A stretch of DNA of 20,958 nt, from NCBI RefSeq assembly GCF_000003815.2, contig NC_049986.1:13639805-13660762 (forward strand). The letters are read 5' to 3'. Source of the DNA: Branchiostoma floridae (Eukaryota; Chordata; Leptocardii; Amphioxiformes; Branchiostomatidae). The notes below the pieces were generated by a model. That model searched no databases and was not told the origin of the DNA. It was given only the letters and a program-made list of their open reading frames with translations. Below, in pieces: positions 8,447-18,196 of this stretch; positions within the stretch are counted from its first letter, which is position 1, and each line of letters starts with the position of its first letter. Position numbers and translations under genes: made by a program.

Positions 8447-8593
8447 TTAGACCTCCAGTACAACTGAACTGTGGCAGCCTTTAGTATGAGATTCCAGGGC
8501 AAAGACTGCCTTCCAGAGCAGGTCTGGGTCACGGGACAGGAACAAAAGTTTGGTGGCATCAGGTGCTGGAATGTTCAGGCCTTGTGTACGGTG
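8447..8593 (-). CDS. Possible host exon, unrecognised
   Basis: This is a minus-strand open stretch of 48 codons ending in TAA at 8449-8447. Its translation is unusually protein-like (for example KLLFLSRDPDLLWKAVFALE), with an alternation of charged and hydrophobic residues and no low-complexity sequence. A possible acceptor is CATTCCAG just above 8565. A possible 3-prime exon end is the stop itself or a poor GAG/GTCTAA donor. There is no ATG at its start, so it would have to be an exon. I do not recognise a family. Length alone is not significant; the call rests on composition. Confidence 0.25.
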   Translation of the reverse strand, partial: HRTQGLNIPAPDATKLLFLSRDPDLLWKAVFALESHTKGCHSSVVLEV

Positions 8594-8940
8594 TTAATGT
8601 TTAACACTTTTCATCCTACCCTCTAGAGAAAGTTCATCTCCTGACTCAACCTTGACGTTACCAAAACAGTGAGAAAAGCGGCGACTTTGAACTGAGTCTA
8701 GACGCACTGATGGTAACCATCATGTCTACTATAGTTTAACCTTCCCAGTATGACAGGCTAATTATGACACCCAGTAATCAGTGCTGGCAGTTTGAAGGTT
8801 TACCTTGATTAACTCATGGGAATAAGGGACTGTACGATAATTATAAGGGGGATGGCCAGTTGTCTTAGGGTCAGGTTCAAGGTGAAAACAGGCGACAAGT
8901 AATGCGCCTGCGGATGTCATCCATATGTCAAGTCAGTGTG
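8594..8940. other. Unassigned stretch before the 1.57-kb element
   Basis: Nothing that I can identify as a gene or repeat. The last seven bases (CAGTGTG) are duplicated at 10514-10520 and form the left flank duplication of the next element. Confidence 0.4.
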
Positions 8941-9020
8941 GGGTTGGCGGAAACGGCTGCCCGGTCGGTCGGCGGAAACCGCTGCCCGGTTCGGTCCTGA
9001 GGTTGGTTTTGGGGCTTTCC
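8941..9020 (+). repeat. Left terminal inverted repeat of the 1.57-kb element
   Basis: It contains two copies of a 25-bp subrepeat (GGCGGAAACGGCTGCCCGGT plus CGGTC) at 8946 and 8971, followed by GGTTGGTTTTGGGG. The right end has the same layout with a small indel. Confidence 0.8.
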
Positions 9021-9531
9021 AGTATTGCATACAGTAGTGTAAGTGAAGTAAACAAAATGCCTACTTAAATAGTCCATAACGGTTGTTAGATGTAATGTTG
9101 CTAGATGTTCAAAGGAAGCTGGCCAAATTACTTATCTTTTGAAAAAAAATTAATTTGACATTTCTTGGTAAGATTGTCCCATTCCCAGCTGCTACTATTC
9201 GAACGTCCCCCAGTACAGAACGTCAGAAGTTTGCTACGTCAAGGTTGTACAGGGTGGCGGTCCTTTGATCTAGTATACCATATGTGCTGCGGGCGCCAGC
9301 GACAAAATCAATCAATTTTGACAGCACTACCGCACCGAGCTGTCTGACATGTCCGAGGAGAAACTATCTCTAAGAACTGTAAAAGAATTCAAATTTAGTT
9401 AAATCAATACTAAAAATGTACATTTACAAACGCATGGATTTAATTTTTTTGTGTCAGGTTCTGGTTTAAACTAATTAAACTAATGTAGTCAATTATATAT
9501 TAATTATGTACAATGTTTTCACATAATTTTG

Positions 9532-9678
9532 TTACTTCACACGAAAACGGCTCCGCCGTAGTCTTTCCTCCTCGTAAGCAAACTTGTCATCGAACATTGA
9601 ATTCTTGAAAGATAAAAATGGTGATTTCACCAGTGTCTGAAGATTTCCCCCACAGCAATTCTTTGATTGATCCCGATA
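9532..9678 (-). pseudogene. Possible transposase C-terminal remnant or exon
   Basis: This is a minus-strand open stretch of 48 codons ending in TAA. The last 21 residues after an internal ATG at 9597 read as a charged tail containing FDDKFAYEEERLRRSRF. It opens directly after a TAG in a GAGAAGATAG context, which could be a splice acceptor following a pyrimidine-rich stretch. It lies inside the 1.57-kb inverted-repeat element, so the end of a deleted transposase gene is a reasonable guess. I do not recognise the family, and chance is not excluded. Confidence 0.25.
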
Positions 9679-10436
9679 CTATCTTCTCAAATGTCGGAAA
9701 TGATAAGATAATAAAGATGATAAAGATTTAACCAAGGATTTAATAAATGTGTTCGTGGTCAAAGCACTGAAAGTCAGCATAATCCCATCCAGTCTCAGAT
9801 CGGCAGAGCGGCTAGAGCCCAAATAACACCGCGATAAACAACGTGGCCACGGTCGGCTCGAGAAAAATTCTTAGTTAGCAATTAATCTTCAACACAAATG
9901 ACTCATACTCTGATCAATAGCCACATCTTATTTGTCTAAAGCTATTCCGAAGAACAAGTAATAATTAAGTTTACTACTGTCCCCTATTAGAAGCGCCTCA
10001 CACATATCCATGTGGCCACACGCACTGCGTATTTGGGGTCAACGACCTAACGTTAATGTGCCGAAAACTTCCGATGAATCAAATCAATCCAACCTATAGT
10101 TTCCCATTCCAGAGTATATAAATATAAAACTAGTGTTGGGGATTACATTTTTGAAAAGAAAAAAAGATCAAGGCGCAAATCAGTTCTTACGGTGAGGACA
10201 CGGCGCGGCTCATTATCGACCTTATTAGCGTTAATGAGCTGGTAGCACCGAAATCTGGTGTTCACCGAAAACGTGTACAAAGTTCGAAATTTCGCCGTGT
10301 TTGTGTTTTCGAATTTCCGAAATTACGGTAATGTTTACGATATTAGCGCTACTGTAAATTGTAGGGTCAGCCTACACGAGAAATGCACTTAAATTACTGC
10401 TGCGATAGCAAGCCACTTGTTTACATTTGGTATACT

Positions 10437-10511
10437 CGAAACCCCCAAAACCAACCTCCGGACCGGGCAGCCGTTTCCGCCGACCGACCGGGCAGCCGTT
10501 TCCACCAACCC
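10437..10511 (-). repeat. Right terminal inverted repeat of the 1.57-kb element
   Basis: Inverse of 8941-9020, with CCCCCAAAACCAACCTCC at its inner side and two CCGGGCAGCCGTTTCC blocks. Confidence 0.8.
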
Positions 10512-10521
10512 GGCAGTGTGG

Positions 10522-12401
10522 CCTAACCTGGAAAGTGGCAAATAAAACACACTGACAGTGTTTTGTGTACCTGGACAATTTATAGATTGGTTTATCTATT
10601 TCACTGCTTTTATCTTTGTTATTGTGGCCTAATCTGCTCTAATTAACTAATTAGATTTTTACCAGAATGATACAGCTGTATCTGTAGCTAGAGAATCTCT
10701 CATCTTTTCAGTGCTTTTCATCCATCTGCATCAGTTTATCAAACTCAATCTATAACATTTGGAACTACTTATACTGTAGCCTTTTATCATTTGGCCTAAA
10801 CGTCTCCTGTAAATGTTGTTTCAGCATCCTTACGTGTACTCAGTAATAGGTACGACTGTTTTACAACTTTAGTTATTGGTACATAACGCTATACCATAAA
10901 AAATGTTTGGCAGGTTCCTGACACTGTAAGGAGACATAAGAGGAAATCTAAGGTTGGACAAGAAGCTATTAGACTACAGATGACTGATTCAACATCTACA
11001 CTTCAACATGTGGACTATAGTGTTTGGTCTTTTAACACCAAGCACTGTCTTGAAATCTAGCATTTATTTGGGGTAATGTCAATCATCATAAGGTAAAACC
11101 CTTCCACATATAGACTTAAGGAAAAAGAATAAAAGGAAAAAGACCCCAAAATGCCCTCTTTATCTTAATGGGGTGGAAGGTTCTAGGTCACACATGTAAT
11201 TGTTGCTCATGAAATGTGAATACCCCAATAAAATGAAGTATTCTCTTGTAGGATTTCTGTTTGCACGCTCTGTAATTGGAAAGCAATAGGACATGTATAG
11301 AGAGGGACATCTGACTATCACTCCCATTCCATCCTTCTCATCTGTTTTTTTCTCCTACTCTAGTTCTAGGCCACTTTTGAATTTTGTATAGGTGTGCTTG
11401 GCAGGCATTCAATGGAACACTGAATAAAAAGGTAAAGACATTTTGCCAAGAGGATAACCACTTGAAAGAAGAGTAGGTCACATGGTGAATACTCCTCTGT
11501 ATCGTGGTCACTTCTATCCTTTAGTCTAAACAAGGTTGACAAAGACACCTAAATAGCATATGACCTCGGCTTGTAGAAGCTGGGCATGCTGTTCATTAAA
11601 ACTTAATTTCCTTAATGTGGTTTATATAAGACAAACATCACTTTCTTCCTAACCAGACCTCTCTCAGGACATTAACATTGACCCCTAGGTCACAACCTTG
11701 AGAGGATGGTTTCATGACTAAGATAAGAAGACATAGTGTTGATATCCTTTCTTTTGATATCTTAACAATCTGCCATGAACATTGTTTTTCACACTCTTCA
11801 TGCAAAAGTCTTCTGCAAAAATGGCCGCTTGGACAAAGAAAAAGAAAGCTTGTAGACAAGCATGAGGGTCAGTAAAGCCAGACTCCACCTACAATGTACA
11901 CACCGCTTAAGGGCACTTGACCTTGAATCTGGCACTTATAGGTTAAGTAGAATGATTAGATAAGGAAATGTGGGGCGTAAATATTGATTAAGGGAAGACA
12001 GCTTCTCCAAGAAACTGACTTCTGGGTGGAATTATCATGGCTTTTTCCTGATTTCTTAGAAAGAGTCAAGTCTTTTTGATAGTGCTTTACACTTAAATGT
12101 AAAATTCAGGAAGCTCACCTACAAGTTATTGTCAAAATTGTAAATTTATGAGCATGGCACTATATTCCCTCTTAATTGCAGGAAATTAAAGAGTGTTCAA
12201 CTGAAGGCTCAGGTGGTGTTTTATTGCTTTGTTTCAAAAGTTCCTTCTATCAAAATGCAATAACAGAAAAATATGTAAAGGCAAAGTGCCAAAGTTTTGT
12301 TTGCCATCATATTTCTTAAGGTCAATCAAGGAAAACGCGAAATGACAAATTTGGGTACACCAGTGATATGGCAAATTTAAGGCACACTCTATTCCACTTG
12401 T
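10522..12401. other. Long unassigned stretch, presumably intron or intergenic
   Basis: No gene can be supported. Several minus-strand frames of 35-73 codons occur (11366-11548, 11638-11859, and one ending near 11718), but none has a recognisable product or consistent splice context. Confidence 0.4.
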
Positions 12402-12623
12402 TTAGACAGTTGTGACACAAGGGGCATGTGTCACGAGGGACTTTCCTTTGGTCGATAAATTTCTAAGATCTATCACCTCCTTGGCCAGTGATAAAGCCAT
12501 GTTGGTCTGTCCCAGTGCTAATGCAGACCAATGTTGCTTGACCTTGGTAATCCGAGAGGTTATGTCTGCCAGCTGCCTCACCAGACTTCCTAATCTAGTG
12601 TTTACATAAAAGTCTGTCCCCCT
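12402..12623 (-). CDS. Possible host exon encoding a helical segment, unrecognised
   Basis: This is a minus-strand open stretch of 73 codons ending in TAA at 12404-12402. Its middle reads as a helix-forming sequence (VRQLADITSRITKVKQHWSA followed by LALGQTNMALSLAKEV), which could be a coiled-coil or helical-repeat exon. There is no ATG near its start; the only methionine is internal, so it would have to be an exon. A possible donor is AAGGAG/GTGATA near 12472. The opposite strand is also open for 65 codons from an ATG at 12412, so strand choice rests on composition only. I do not recognise a family. Confidence 0.25.
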   Translation of the reverse strand, partial: RGTDFYVNTRLGSLVRQLADITSRITKVKQHWSALALGQTNMALSLAKEVIDLRNLSTKGKSLVTHAPCVTTV

Positions 12624-14191
12624 TCAAACCTATGGCATTGAACCTGGGCCCAATGCCTCTGGAGGGTTATGAGACCTATTCATACCAGTATATCTGAATC
12701 TGGATTTACCCATGGAGACATGGGATCAGTTCTGATTTGTGAATCCTAGTATGAACAGTCAAGACTTGCCTATCTACATGTACCTGTATGATACATCTAT
12801 TTAGCTGGATCTGCCAAATCTGCTTAAAGAGGAAGATTTGGAAGCTTGAATGGGGATCAATCCTATGCATGGGTAGATCCCAATTCGAGAATCCTGGTGG
12901 AAGCTATTTCTTTTTCAGTTGTCCGTTTGAATGTGTTCTCAAACTGAGGATATTCTGTAATATAACGTTACAGTGTAAATAGTGTTTTACTGTGTTGTTG
13001 AATAAGTTCAAAGATTACAGTGATGGAGCACAGCTTTGATGAATATCAAAGTAGTCAAAAAGCATATAACATGAAGGTGATGTTGTCTCAGAGTTCTGAG
13101 ACCGTTAATTGCTTAAGTCTTCATTACTATTGCCAAGAAGGTAATGCTTTTGGTACTGTTTGCACATGTGGTTTAACAGCATAACTCAAGAAGTGCTGAT
13201 GGAATGTTATGATATTTGGTATTTTCCGCACTGAGGATCCCAGAACCCTTTGATCCCAGCCAGAAGGCCCAGGCCCAGTGGACTGGCATGAGAGTCATGT
13301 CCAGATATCTAGGGCACAGAAATATTTTGCCAAGATCAGGTCAGTGGGAACAACCTGGAAGCAAGGGCCCTGGCCATGACTTTTTTGTTTGTTCTGAAAA
13401 GTGTGAAGCTGCATGTTTGTTTCCACTGCAACAGGAGCAGGTCCAGAACAGGTGATAAACCATGATGTCTTTGACAGCACTTCCCTTACTTAGGTCCAAA
13501 GGATGGATCATTATAAGTCGGGTCAGCAGAAGGAGTCACAACAGTGCTAATCCATAAGGAATGGATCAAGGATAGGGAGAAGGGCAGAGTGAGGAGTGAC
13601 TGAGCTGGAGCTTTGGCACCTTTAAAACTGGTAACAGGAGGGCTGACTGGGAGATGTATTAAAACAAAAATAGGTCTGAGGTATTTTAAGCCACACCACA
13701 TTATTATCTATCAGAAAAAAGAAGTATTCTTTAGAGGATGGCTGCTTTAATACAGGATTTTACGTCTATTCCTGGAAAAAGATACGGTGTAATGTTCTTC
13801 CAGACGTGAAGGTTCTTGTGTTCTTGTCTGTCATCCAATGGAGCCTTTTGGGGCACACCTGTTTGCTAGGTGATAGATGACAATCATTTACAGCTGTGTG
13901 TAGATAGTGGAAGGTCAGTGACCCTTACAGCAAGGTCAAGCCTGAGATCCAGAATAGGAAACCTGTAGAAAGGGATACGACTTGGAAATTAGCTGGCAAA
14001 CAACTTAAGAGACTACTCTCATGCAAGATCGATGAATTGATAAAAAATTAAAAGAATACTTTGCCTTCTTTACTAACCTTCCATCTTTGCTTTTGTGAGA
14101 GGTGATGGAATTTGATGTGCCTACAGTCTAGCCTCCATTGTAGGCTTGGAGGCTCCCTACCTACCTGCAACGGAGACTATAAACCCTAACA
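12624..14191. other. Unassigned stretch
   Basis: No supported gene, RNA or repeat. Short frames at 12788-12982, 13216-13455 and 13486-13701 show no recognisable content. Confidence 0.4.
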
Positions 14192-14665
14192 CCTGTTTCT
14201 TTCCCTGAACTTTTCTATACAAATACTCTCTACCACATAGTTGTGAGGTCTTGTATCAGTACACTTTTGTCCACTGTGTTTCTGTTCCTTTTAACAACTG
14301 CCTTGCCCTTTACCTTCCTCTCTACTGCATATACTCCAGGCCCCCTGTTTCTGTTCCTTAACGTTTCTGTACTAATACAGTACTTTCTACCACATAGTTG
14401 TGAGGTATTGTATTGGTACACTTTTAACCACTGTGTGTCTATTCCTTGTCACAACAGCCTTGTACTTTACCTTCCTCACTACTGCAAACTTTGCTGTACC
14501 TACCTCACTAATGCCTCCCCTTTCTTTCCCTAAACTTTTCTGCACTAATGCAGTACTTTCTACCACATAGTTGTGAGGTCTTGTATCGGTACACTTTTAA
14601 CCACTGTGTGTCTATTCCTTGTCACAACAGCCTTGTACTTTACCTTCCTCTCTACTGCATACAGC
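14192..14665 (+). repeat. Three-copy tandem repeat of about 157-173 bp
   Basis: The anchor TACCACATAGTTGTGAGGT begins at 14231, 14388 and 14561, giving spacings of 157 and 173. Each copy continues through ACACTTTT...CCACTGTGT, TCTATTCCTTGTCACAAC and TTTACCTTCCTC. The second and third copies are more alike than either is to the first. The open frames here are by-products of the repeat. Confidence 0.85.
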
Positions 14666-16222
14666 TCCGGCATGTATTCTTCACAAGATCACAAGGCAAT
14701 CTAATTACCTCCTGTTCCTTTTCTTGACCTTTTTCTGAAATACCAAACAGGATGAGCTCAAAAGAAAATAAGCTAAGAACAGGAAGGAGATTTTCCTTTG
14801 CCCTCAGATCATCTTTTGTACCATGTTATGTAAATCAGAGGGAGTGGTGAGTTCACACCAGTTGTTTATTGCTGTATTCATGCATCAGTTGATACAAGTA
14901 CAAACCCCTGGCTGGTATATGGACTGGGCAGTTAATAAAGGGTACCCTATCAACACCCCCCACTGGTTTGTTTATGTTTCCTCTCCTCTTCAATAATTAT
15001 TTAGTCACGGGTCATTCACTGCCAAAATAATCTATCAACACTCATGTATCTATTAAACCTGATCCTCCTCCTGACAGAAAATGGCACAGACTTTGCCTTT
15101 AGAGAACCTAATGAGTACTAAACTAAGAATGGGGAAAATTCTTTAAAAGAATTTCAACGTTTTGGCATCCAAGCCATTTTTTCCCCATCAGCTACATTTT
15201 GTATATAGCATGATATAATTCTGATATAATATATTTTGTGTCATTGAAATGTACCCATTTTAAAACATTTTCACATATACATGTACATGTCCAAGTGTAA
15301 GAGTGAGAAATGAAAATCTGTGATCATAGTTCTATCTGTATCACTATCAGGCCTGCAAATATTAATTCATCTGATGAAAAAGGTGGATGATATTGAGGGA
15401 TTTTAATCTACATGTAGTGCTTTGTAGATAGACTTCATGTAACATCAGATAGTAGTCCTGCTCTAAACAAGCTTCACACATTAAACATGTTTGAATTTGT
15501 TTTATAAACTGCCAATTCACCATGGTTACTGGGTATGACTTTAGACATGATTGGGTTTGACTGTCATATTGGATACAAGGAAAGACATCTTCTCTTATCA
15601 ATCTTTTATCAGGTGTTGTGGGTTCTTTAACTCCTACAAAGTACAGCTGCCAATGACTTCATATGACATTTATCCAGAGGACTACAGTCCCCACTAGTTG
15701 TGAGGAACATGAAGGGCTAGGCCAGGATTCAGACCCAGACAGTCTACTGATGTGAGGCCTAATGGTCAGGAAATGGTCTGTCTGGTATGGGGCACAACTA
15801 GACCCCACTGACCTTCCACTTGAACCTGGGTCCCCATTCCTTCACAACTTGGGCGGCCTCTAATCAGGGAGGACATAGAGTTGTGGCTACAAATTAATGG
15901 CTCTAATGAGGAGTCATGTTCAAGAGTGAAGCTTCTAGATCCTCCCACTGTGTCCACCTGTCCTGCGCAGTAGTTATTATAACAAGATCTCTGGAGAATC
16001 CAACCCAGTTGGTCTCAAAGCCCTGTAATACCACTTATAACTGATTAACCCTTTTTGACCTGTACAAAGTGCAACTTTCAAGCAATGCTTGTTAACACGA
16101 TGTTGTGTACTAGACATTTGGGGGCAAACTTAAGTAGAGATTTCCCATTTGCTTGGTGGTCCTTGAGTGTAAAGATGGCTAGGATTTTCTCAGATAAAGC
16201 TTTCCCTGTTGACTTCTGAAAA
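14666..16222. other. Unassigned stretch up to the retrotransposon end
   Basis: No supported gene. Minus-strand frames at 15362-15601 and 15766-15957 have no recognisable product. The stretch ends at the 3-prime terminus of the retrotransposon. Confidence 0.4.
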
Positions 16223-16282
16223 ATAATATATTCCCACTCTCGCCTTGGTGAAAGTTAAGGACTGGGCAGGAAAGACCTCGGC
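16223..16282 (-). repeat. B2 copy of the split direct repeat (element 3-prime end)
   Basis: 60 bp (ATAATATATTCCCACTCTCG to ...AGACCTCGGC on the plus strand), identical to 16536-16595. It marks the 3-prime terminus of the retrotransposon; the sequence to its left is unrelated flank. Confidence 0.85.
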
Positions 16283-16495
16283 GAGAGGTGATGTCGGTAT
16301 CCCTAATTCTGATACCAGTACCAGGGTGGGTGGGTGGGGCGACTTAAAGGGCCCTCGCTCGTTTTCCGGTCCCTCACTGACACTCGGGCCTCCTTATATC
16401 CTTGGCTTCCTTGCTGCCTTCTCCCGGTGTTCCGTCTTCGTGAATGGAGATATGATGTAGATTAGTCACATGTCTTGACTTCTCGTGAAATGAGA

Positions 16496-16505
16496 TCTCG
16501 CGAGA
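16496..16505. promoter_or_regulatory. TCTCGCGAGA palindrome
   Basis: A perfect 10-bp TCTCGCGAGA, a core-promoter motif known from CpG-rich metazoan promoters. It lies 13 bp from a perfect CRE in the A2 repeat. Confidence 0.5.
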
Positions 16506-16518
16506 ATTCAATCCATTA

Positions 16519-16530
16519 TGACGTCATTGG
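16519..16530 (-). promoter_or_regulatory. CCAAT/CRE composite
   Basis: On the minus strand CCAATGACGTCA joins a CCAAT box to a perfect CRE palindrome (TGACGTCA, 16519-16526) with one shared base. In the element direction it precedes TCTCGCGAGA. Confidence 0.5.
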
Positions 16531-16535
16531 GAATC

Positions 16536-16595
16536 ATAATATATTCCCACTCTCGCCTTGGTGAAAGTTAAGGACTGGGCAGGAAAGACCTCGGC
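16536..16595 (-). repeat. B1 copy of the split direct repeat
   Basis: Identical to 16223-16282 over 60 bp, with unrelated bases on the far side (TCTGCC against GAGAGG). It separates the recombinase 3-prime region from A2. Confidence 0.85.
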
Positions 16596-16927
16596 TCTGC
16601 CTCTGTGTCCTTCTTCCCTATTCTCAAACTATTAACACCCCTTTCCGCGAAACCCCATTCCTCAATCTCTTCCTCCCCCAATCCTTACCCCACCCTTCCC
16701 AATCCTAATCCAAAAATTCCCCTGGCCGTTATCCTACCATACCTTGGTTGGGCCAAGGTTGGCCTATCATTAAGGACGGTGAGACCTAAATCGGAATAAC
16801 ATTCTTCACCTTTATTGAGCAATCGCGCCGGTTCTATAATAACACCACAAATTGATTTCTTCGAAGATAACATCACTGACTTGAAAGTCTTTACCACCAA
16901 CTGTTAACTCGACCTCCCTCACGAGTT
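16596..16927 (-). other. 3-prime untranslated region of the retrotransposon
   Basis: This lies between the recombinase stop codon and B1. It contains a C-rich plus-strand stretch (about 16660-16720) and an AATAAA on the element strand. I see no further coding frame. Confidence 0.6.
16811..16816 (-). terminator. AATAAA polyadenylation signal candidate
   Basis: AATAAA on the minus strand, about 110 bp downstream of the recombinase stop codon. A full-length retroelement RNA would have to read past it to include B1-A2-B2, so it may serve only a shorter mRNA or be fortuitous. Confidence 0.35.
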
Positions 16928-18196
16928 CTAGCAGAAAGCTTGCTTGAAACCTGCTAAACAATTATGCTTCCTATATATGTTCGCGAAGTTACTCGCCAGA
17001 GGGGTGTCTCCCTCCACCAGCCTTGCCATCGTACGGCTTGACCCTTGTGGCCTTAGTACCCGCGCTACTTTAGTATAGTAGTCCGCCATTGCGGGTGTCT
17101 TCCAACCTAAATGTGAGAGAACTTCCTCCTTCCCTACGCCCGCCATAGTTAACGAAATGGCTACTGCTGCCCGTATGCCATGTAGGGTTTCGCCCTCATC
17201 CAGTTGCAATTTCTGCAAATACGTCTTTAACCGGGCCCCCGCCGCATTCGCCGCAAAAGGGTCGTCAAGGACGGTTTTGCCCTTAGTGTTTCTAAATAGA
17301 TGACCCCTGGACACGTCGATGTCTAACGCCTTACAGATTTGTACATACCAATCTATTGCAGTGACGGGGCACAGCCACACATTATTGCATCTCAACACCG
17401 CGAACACCTTGGATGAACCTCCCCTTAACGTTTTAGTTAGCGTATGGTTAAAGATCAGCCCGCTATTATCTGGGAACCTTAATACCTCATTCGTCAGAAT
17501 GTTGGATATGTCTTGACCCCTGTCCCCAGAGAACCCGGCGAGCTTTAAAAAAGCTTGATCCCTGGCCAAAATATACAATTGGATTGGAGGAAGGTTTGGC
17601 TTCCTACACTCTTCATCAATATGCATTGCTATGCATAGTAACTTGTCCAGGAATAGGGCAACTGCTTGCTTAGGAGATACAAGTGCCCTTGCCTGATTCT
17701 CTTTAATGATCTTTAGGTACCTCCTAACGGAGTGGTGATTGGTTGGGCTTTCTTTCTGGTTCATTCCCCCTTCCCACTCGCCTTGCCTGCCCCTCTCCTC
17801 ATAACAACTTTTTAACTTTGAGACGATTGCTGCCGCCGTTGCCGAAGCTAGTTTTAATGGGCAGTCGCAGCCACACCGTTCCCTTCGCCCTAAATTTCCA
17901 CACAAATTGTGGTGTACTTGGGTTTTCCCATGCCTGTTCTTAAAGACTAGGAATCGCAAGACGTCTAACGGGGAGGCTTGTGAAAAAGGAATAGGGGAGG
18001 GCAAAGCGGCAAGGAAGAACTCCCACTCCCTCCAAGTAGCTAATTTTTGTTTGTCGAACGATGTGAGGTGTTGTAAAATGTCCTGCAGCTCCTTGTCAAT
18101 CTTCTCCAGATCTAAACCCGAGGGCAGTGATGGATCATCCCCGGTCGCTCTGGACCATCCATTTGGTATCTGTTGTGGTGGCAAAACAGAATGGAC
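16928..18196 (-). CDS. Tyrosine recombinase of Ngaro/DIRS-type retrotransposon (3-prime exon)
   Basis: This enzyme integrates the circular cDNA by site-specific recombination and replaces the DDE integrase of LTR elements. Numbering from the TTG at 18184, residues 70-140 hold the N-terminal region with a cysteine/histidine cluster (VHHNLC...CGCDCP) and a GRQGEW motif. Residues 170-380 are the catalytic domain: R222 in SGDRGQD, H335 and R338 in LHGIRAA, H358 and W361 in HLGW, and the nucleophile at Y369 or Y370 in ADYYTKV. The full R-H-R-H/W-Y set is present, and the length of about 420 residues fits the family. The first in-frame ATG is codon 141, which would delete the N-terminal region. The frame opens exactly after a T-rich TTTAG at 18197, so it is most likely a spliced exon starting at 18196. 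No frameshift or stop is seen. Confidence 0.9.
   Translation of the reverse strand, partial: VHSVLPPQQIPNGWSRATGDDPSLPSGLDLEKIDKELQDILQHLTSFDKQKLATWREWEFFLAALPSPIPFSQASPLDVLRFLVFKNRHGKTQVHHNLCGNLGRRERCGCDCPLKLASATAAAIVSKLKSCYEERGRQGEWEGGMNQKESPTNHHSVRRYLKIIKENQARALVSPKQAVALFLDKLLCIAMHIDEECRKPNLPPIQLYILARDQAFLKLAGFSGDRGQDISNILTNEVLRFPDNSGLIFNHTLTKTLRGGSSKVFAVLRCNNVWLCPVTAIDWYVQICKALDIDVSRGHLFRNTKGKTVLDDPFAANAAGARLKTYLQKLQLDEGETLHGIRAAVAISLTMAGVGKEEVLSHLGWKTPAMADYYTKVARVLRPQGSSRTMARLVEGDTPLASNFANIYRKHNCLAGFKQAFC

Larger units (their letters stand above)
8941..10511. mobile_element. Class II-like DNA element, 1.57 kb, with long terminal inverted repeats
   Basis: The left end GGGTTGGCGGAAACGGCTGC and the right end, read inverted, GGGTTGGTGGAAACGGCTGC form terminal inverted repeats of about 75-80 bp (8941-9020 and 10437-10511). 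CAGTGTG occurs directly outside the left end (8934-8940) and two bases outside the right end (10514-10520). This gives a 7-bp perfect or 9-bp one-mismatch target duplication. A duplication of 7-9 bp fits hAT, P-like or Mutator-like superfamilies, and I cannot choose among them. The interior lacks a full transposase; a 48-codon C-terminal-like frame is at 9532-9678 on the minus strand. The element is probably an internally deleted derivative. Confidence 0.75.
16283..16535 (-). repeat. A2 segment of the split direct repeat, with promoter-like motifs
   Basis: This 253-bp segment lies between the two 60-bp B copies. In Ngaro-type architecture it should be a copy of the element 5-prime end (A1), so it is expected to contain the promoter. 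It holds a CCAAT/CRE composite and a TCTCGCGAGA palindrome near its element-5-prime side. Confidence 0.6.

Noticed and set aside
11718-11840. Minus-strand open stretch with a protein-like translation (AIFAEDFCMKSVKNNVHG)
   Set aside because: It is only about 40 codons, its upstream part is a translated pyrimidine tract, and no donor fits well. It is too short to separate from chance.
16245-16460. 71-codon plus-strand frame across the A2 repeat
   Set aside because: It runs antisense to the retrotransposon through its terminal repeats and has no recognisable content.
16223-16595. The 60-bp direct repeats as a solo LTR or short LTR pair
   Set aside because: The adjacent coding region has a tyrosine recombinase and no integrase or protease, and the B-A-B order fits split direct repeats. 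Only one end of the element is involved.
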